Positions 60,836 through 64,000 of a stretch of DNA of 64,000 bases are shown here, one piece after another (within the stretch, counting starts at the first letter, position 1; the number at the start of each line of letters is the position of its first letter). This DNA comes from Arthrobacter sp. Leaf337 (GTDB lineage: Bacteria > Actinomycetota > Actinomycetes > Actinomycetales > Micrococcaceae). Location: positions 124,295 to 188,294 of the forward strand of contig NZ_LMPC01000023.1 of the NCBI RefSeq assembly GCF_001423745.1, given 5' to 3'. Made by a program: the position numbers and the translations under genes. Below the pieces are notes generated by a model, which had not been told where the DNA came from, made no database searches, and worked only from the letters and a program-made list of their open reading frames with translations.

Positions 60836-61342
60836 ATGAACAAGGTAGCGAGCCGGCACTTTGGTGAAATCGAGCTCAACCACGGCCGGGACCACAACAT
60901 CGCAGCGAAGCATGAACTGGGCGGCCAGCCGGTAGAGCTGGACCTGAACATCAATGCCCACGACCACTTCGACGAGGCGGCCATGCACAAGGTGGACTAC
61001 CGGCTGCGGTACTTGCCCGAGCTCGTGGACCAGGTCCGGGACATGATCGCCGATGAGCTGGAGCAGGAGGGTACCAGCCCCCAGGAGTACCGGCACTTCC
61101 ACTGCAACGCCATCAAGGAGGAGCACCTCAAGAAGGTGTTCGGCGTGGAGGACAAGAGCCAGCTGACCAATGCCGTGTTCCTGAAGGCTCTGAAACTAGG
61201 CCATGTGGGTATCTACCCCGGCCAGCCCGAACGCTACTTCGTCCTGGATTTCACCCTGGGCGAGCACTTCACCGACGAAGTCCTGGTGGCGTCCGCGGAC
61301 GAGGACGGTGTGGTGGACGACGAGATCGTCTGGGAGTCGTAA
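60836..61342 (+). CDS. DUF2004 protein
   Basis: A 168-residue soluble acidic protein: RHFGEIELNHGRDHNIAAKH, VELDLNINAHDHFDEAAMHK, YLPELVDQVRDMIADELEQE, RYFVLDFTLGEHFTDEVLVA. These fit DUF2004, function unknown. The ATG at 60836 begins the family region. The 3' 74 bases overlap the reading frame at the end of metE on the other strand. Confidence 0.82.
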   Translation: MNKVASRHFGEIELNHGRDHNIAAKHELGGQPVELDLNINAHDHFDEAAMHKVDYRLRYLPELVDQVRDMIADELEQEGTSPQEYRHFHCNAIKEEHLKKVFGVEDKSQLTNAVFLKALKLGHVGIYPGQPERYFVLDFTLGEHFTDEVLVASADEDGVVDDEIVWES

Positions 61343-63752
61343 ATCGATTGTTAAAGCCCAGAGGCGGGCAATCTGTCCCGGCTTGTCGTCCACCAGGACG
61401 GTCAGCCAGGAATAGGCCTGCGGGGGTCCGCCGTGGGACCGTCCTGGTTGCCGTAACCAGGTTGCGCAGGGACTCTTCGGTCTCGGCGTAGCCGCGGGTC
61501 TTCAGGCCGCAGTCCGGGTTGACCCAGAGCTGGCGGGACGGAACGTGCTTCACAGCGGTGCTGAGCAGCTCGGTGACTTCCTTCTCACCGGGGACGCGCG
61601 GCGAGTGGATGTCGTAGACGCCCGGGCCAACGCCGCGGCCGAAGCCGTGGGACTCGAGGTCGTGGACAACCTCCATGCGTGAACGTGCGGCTTCAATCGA
61701 CGTGACGTCGGCATCCAGGCCGTCGATCGCGTCGATGATGGCGCCGAACTCGGAGTAGCACAGGTGGGTGTGGATCTGGGTGGCGTCGGCGGCACCGGCG
61801 GTGGCCAGGCGGAACGAGTTCACGGACCAGTCCAGGTATGCGGCCTGGTCGGCCTTGCGCAGGGGCAGGAGTTCACGCAGGGCGGGCTCGTCCACCTGGA
61901 TGACCTTGATGCCGGCGGCTTCGAGGTCGGCGATTTCGTCGCGCAGCGCCAGGCCCACCTGGTTGGCGGTCTCGCCCAGCGGCTGGTCGTCGCGGACGAA
62001 GGACCAGGCCAGGATGGTGACCGGACCGGTGAGCATGCCCTTCATGGGCTTGCTGGTCAGCGACTGGGCGTACTCGGCCCAGGCCACCGTGATGGGGGCG
62101 CTGCGGGTGACGTCGCCCCACAGGATGGACGGACGCGTGCAGCGTGAGCCGTAGGACTGGACCCAGCCGTGGACCGTGACGTCGAAGCCCTCCAGGTTCT
62201 CGGCGAAGTACTGGACCATGTCGTTGCGCTCGGGCTCGCCGTGCACCAGGACGTCATAGCCGAGCTCTTCCTGCAGCTCCACAACGCGCTTGATCTCGTC
62301 CTTCATGAGCTGCTCGTACTGCTCGTTGGTCAGGTCGCCCTTGTTGTTGCGGGCCCGGGCCGAACGGATTTCGGAGGTCTGCGGGAAAGAGCCGATGGTG
62401 GTGGTGGGCAGCGGCGGCAGGTGCAGGGCCTCTTCCTGGGCTGCTTCGCGGACCGAGTACTCGGAGCGGTTGAAGTCGGCCGGGGTCAGGGCCGCGGTGC
62501 GGGCCCGGACGTCGGCGCGCTGCACACCCTCGGCGGCGGCACGGGAGGCGATGATGCGGGTGGCTTCGTCGATGGCGGGCTGCACTGCGCCGGCATCGGT
62601 CAGCAGGCCTGCGAGGGTGACAACCTCAACGGCCTTCTGGTCGGCGAACGCCAGCCAGCTGCGGAGCTGAGCGGACAGCTGGGCCTCTTCCTCGACGTCG
62701 TGCGGGACGTGCTGGGTGGAGGTGGAGGTGCTGATGGCGAGCTTGGCCACGGACTTCTTCAGTTCGGCGATCTTCTCCGCGGAGGCGGCAAGATCGTTGC
62801 GCCAGATGTTGTGGCCGTCCACGACGCCGGCAACCAGGGTCTTGTTGCCCAGTGCGGCGAGTGCCGCCGCGGACGGAACAGCGCCCTTGAAGACGTCGAT
62901 GTGCAGGGCGTCGATGTTGGTGGCGGCGAGGGTGCCGAGCTGGCCGTTCAGTGCGCCGTACGGGGTGGAAACGAACAGCTGCGGGCGCTGGGCAACAGCG
63001 GACAGGACTTCATAGGAGCGGGCAACCGCGGCCTGGATCTCCTCGGCGGAGGTGTCCTGGTCAACCACCAGGGCGGGCTCGTCCAGCTGGACCCAGCTGG
63101 CGCCGGCGGCGGCGAGCTTCTCCAGCAGCGCGGCGTAGACCGGCAGGACGTCCTCGAGGCGGGACAGCGGGCTGAAGCCGGCCGGCGCGTCGTCGGAAGC
63201 CTTGCTCAGCAGCAGGAAGGTGACCGGACCCACGATGTACGGGCGGGTCTCCACACCGTTGGACAGGGCGTATTCGAATTCCTCGACAATGCGGTTGGAG
63301 GTCAGCGCGAAGTTGGTCTCCGGGCCGATTTCCGGGACGAGGTAGTGGTAGTTGGTGTCGAACCACTTGGTCATTTCCAGCGGCTGCTCGTCCTTGTTAC
63401 CGCGGGCCAGCGTGAAGTAGCCGTCGATGTCCAGCTGTCCCTCGGCGTTGAGGAGGTTGCCGAAACGGGCCGGTACGGCGCCGAGGTGGGTGGCGGCGTC
63501 GAGCACCTGGTCGTAGAAGGAGAAGGTGCCCGGAACAGCGGCGGCTTCGGTCAGGCCCAGGCCCTGCAGGCGCTTGGCGGTGCCCAGCTGGATTTCCTTG
63601 GCGGCGGCGTCCAGGGCGGCGGCGTCGATCTTGCCGGCCCAGTAGGCTTCGACGGCCTTCTTGAGTTCGCGGCGGCGGCCGATGCGCGGGTAGCCCAGGA
63701 TCGAGGCGGAGGGGAAGGGCGTGGTCACGGCCGGGGTGTTCTGCTCAGTCAT
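61269..63752 (-). CDS. metE: Cobalamin-independent methionine synthase MetE with aberrant C-terminal tail
   Basis: Transfers a methyl group from 5-methyltetrahydropteroyltri-glutamate to homocysteine. The 827-residue frame has the N-terminal ASILGYPRIGRRRELKKAVE, the homocysteine region TTTIGSFPQTSEIRSARARN and the zinc ligands in IHTHLCYSEF and NPDCGLKTRGYAETEESLRN. All catalytic residues are present. After LVTATRTV, where MetE normally ends within a few residues, some 55 Arg/Pro-rich residues follow and overlap the DUF2004 gene, so the natural stop seems lost. metF lies just upstream. Confidence 0.94.
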   Translation of the reverse strand: MTEQNTPAVTTPFPSASILGYPRIGRRRELKKAVEAYWAGKIDAAALDAAAKEIQLGTAKRLQGLGLTEAAAVPGTFSFYDQVLDAATHLGAVPARFGNLLNAEGQLDIDGYFTLARGNKDEQPLEMTKWFDTNYHYLVPEIGPETNFALTSNRIVEEFEYALSNGVETRPYIVGPVTFLLLSKASDDAPAGFSPLSRLEDVLPVYAALLEKLAAAGASWVQLDEPALVVDQDTSAEEIQAAVARSYEVLSAVAQRPQLFVSTPYGALNGQLGTLAATNIDALHIDVFKGAVPSAAALAALGNKTLVAGVVDGHNIWRNDLAASAEKIAELKKSVAKLAISTSTSTQHVPHDVEEEAQLSAQLRSWLAFADQKAVEVVTLAGLLTDAGAVQPAIDEATRIIASRAAAEGVQRADVRARTAALTPADFNRSEYSVREAAQEEALHLPPLPTTTIGSFPQTSEIRSARARNNKGDLTNEQYEQLMKDEIKRVVELQEELGYDVLVHGEPERNDMVQYFAENLEGFDVTVHGWVQSYGSRCTRPSILWGDVTRSAPITVAWAEYAQSLTSKPMKGMLTGPVTILAWSFVRDDQPLGETANQVGLALRDEIADLEAAGIKVIQVDEPALRELLPLRKADQAAYLDWSVNSFRLATAGAADATQIHTHLCYSEFGAIIDAIDGLDADVTSIEAARSRMEVVHDLESHGFGRGVGPGVYDIHSPRVPGEKEVTELLSTAVKHVPSRQLWVNPDCGLKTRGYAETEESLRNLVTATRTVPRRTPAGLFLADRPGGRQAGTDCPPLGFNNRFTTPRRSRRPPHRPRPRTPPGLRR

Positions 63753-63858
63753 GTGAAGTCCTTGAAGGTATTGGTGAAAGTCAGGGGTGAATTACTGCTG
63801 GAAGATTTGGTGCTGGGGGCCAATACTGGCGGGCGGAGCCGGCGGTTGGGACCGGCTT

Positions 63859-64000
63859 CTAGCTCGCCATTTCCTGGTGGCGGCGCGCAATGGCATTGAG
63901 CCTGCTCGCCGGACGGGCAGGGCGTGGCAGGGCCAGCTTGTCCAGGACCTCCAGCGCGCAGGCGTGCTCGTTGAAGGTGTACAAGTGGATTCCCGGCGCT
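63859..64000 (-). CDS. metF: Methylenetetrahydrofolate reductase MetF (C-terminal end only)
   Basis: The last 46 codons of a gene running off the right edge: APGIHLYTFNEHACALEVLD, then KLALPRPARPASRLNAIARR, HQEMAS and TAG at 63859. GIHLYTFN is the conserved C-terminal strand of MetF, which makes 5-methyltetrahydrofolate for MetE. It is 106 bases upstream of metE on the same strand, so metF-metE is probably an operon. Confidence 0.88.
   Translation of the reverse strand, partial: APGIHLYTFNEHACALEVLDKLALPRPARPASRLNAIARRHQEMAS

Noticed and set aside
62169-63899. 576-codon plus-strand open frame
   Set aside because: Antisense of metE; Gly/Val-rich shadow without motifs.

Overview
The window is high-GC actinobacterial DNA, most probably from the Arthrobacter/Pseudarthrobacter group (Micrococcaceae). 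The support is indirect: a MurT/GatD lipid II amidation pair, PdxS/PdxT vitamin B6 synthesis, a mycoredoxin and a mycothiol-dependent maleylpyruvate isomerase-type enzyme, DnaE2 with a DUF6504 partner, a class Ib nrdHIEF operon, a DUF222/HNH protein, and many GTG/TTG starts. I see no rRNA, tRNA, CRISPR array, prophage or intact insertion sequence.

Layout. 0-5 kb: pdxT (cut by the left edge), murT-gatD, a Nudix hydrolase and an HtrA-like protease. 5-11 kb: a small Asp/Arg/His-rich secreted peptide, a Cys-x5-Arg phosphatase-like protein, a CapA-family lipoprotein, an M3 peptidase, a long palindromic element and pdxS. 10.8-14.1 kb: the minus-strand operon thrS-HIT-pgsA. 14.2-18.9 kb: DUF6504-dnaE2 behind a LexA-like operator, with a second copy of the same promoter/operator about 670 bp away in front of a decayed GNAT acetyltransferase. 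18.9-23.4 kb: chorismate mutase, VOC protein, SRAP (YedK/HMCES) protein, mycoredoxin, lipoate ligase-like protein, DUF2177 protein and an acyl-CoA thioesterase-like protein.

23.4-28.8 kb holds the most interesting block: five consecutive plus-strand genes for a phosphodiester glycosidase, a GT2-GtrA fusion, a DUF4956 membrane protein, a VTC-type polyphosphate polymerase domain protein and a Cthe_2159-type carbohydrate-binding beta-helix lipoprotein. Together they look like a membrane-coupled system making and displaying a phosphate- and/or sugar-containing surface polymer. 28.9-43.5 kb: EEP nuclease/phosphatase-like protein, SulP transporter, membrane proteins, an NlpC/P60 cell-wall hydrolase behind a c-di-AMP (ydaO-type) riboswitch, a polysaccharide deacetylase with SLH-like repeats, a shortened AlkD-like protein, RNase Z, a CPBP-like protein and a dienelactone hydrolase.

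43.5-50 kb is more accessory in character: a mycothiol-dependent enzyme, a TetR remnant, a cytochrome P450, SnoaL-like, DUF2087, DUF222/HNH and VOC proteins. 50-54.3 kb is nrdHIEF with NrdR- and DnaA-like sites upstream. 54.6-59.3 kb is an FAD oxidoreductase-DUF1365-cyclopropane synthase operon with a divergent LysR regulator. 59.3-64 kb: aldehyde dehydrogenase, DUF2004 protein, metE with an odd 3' end, and the end of metF.

The window contains several decayed genes (GNAT, TetR, a lipoprotein signal-peptide remnant, a shortened AlkD) and several short tandem duplications, which suggests ongoing small-scale rearrangement. All functional calls come from reading translated sequence and motifs by eye; no database search was run.
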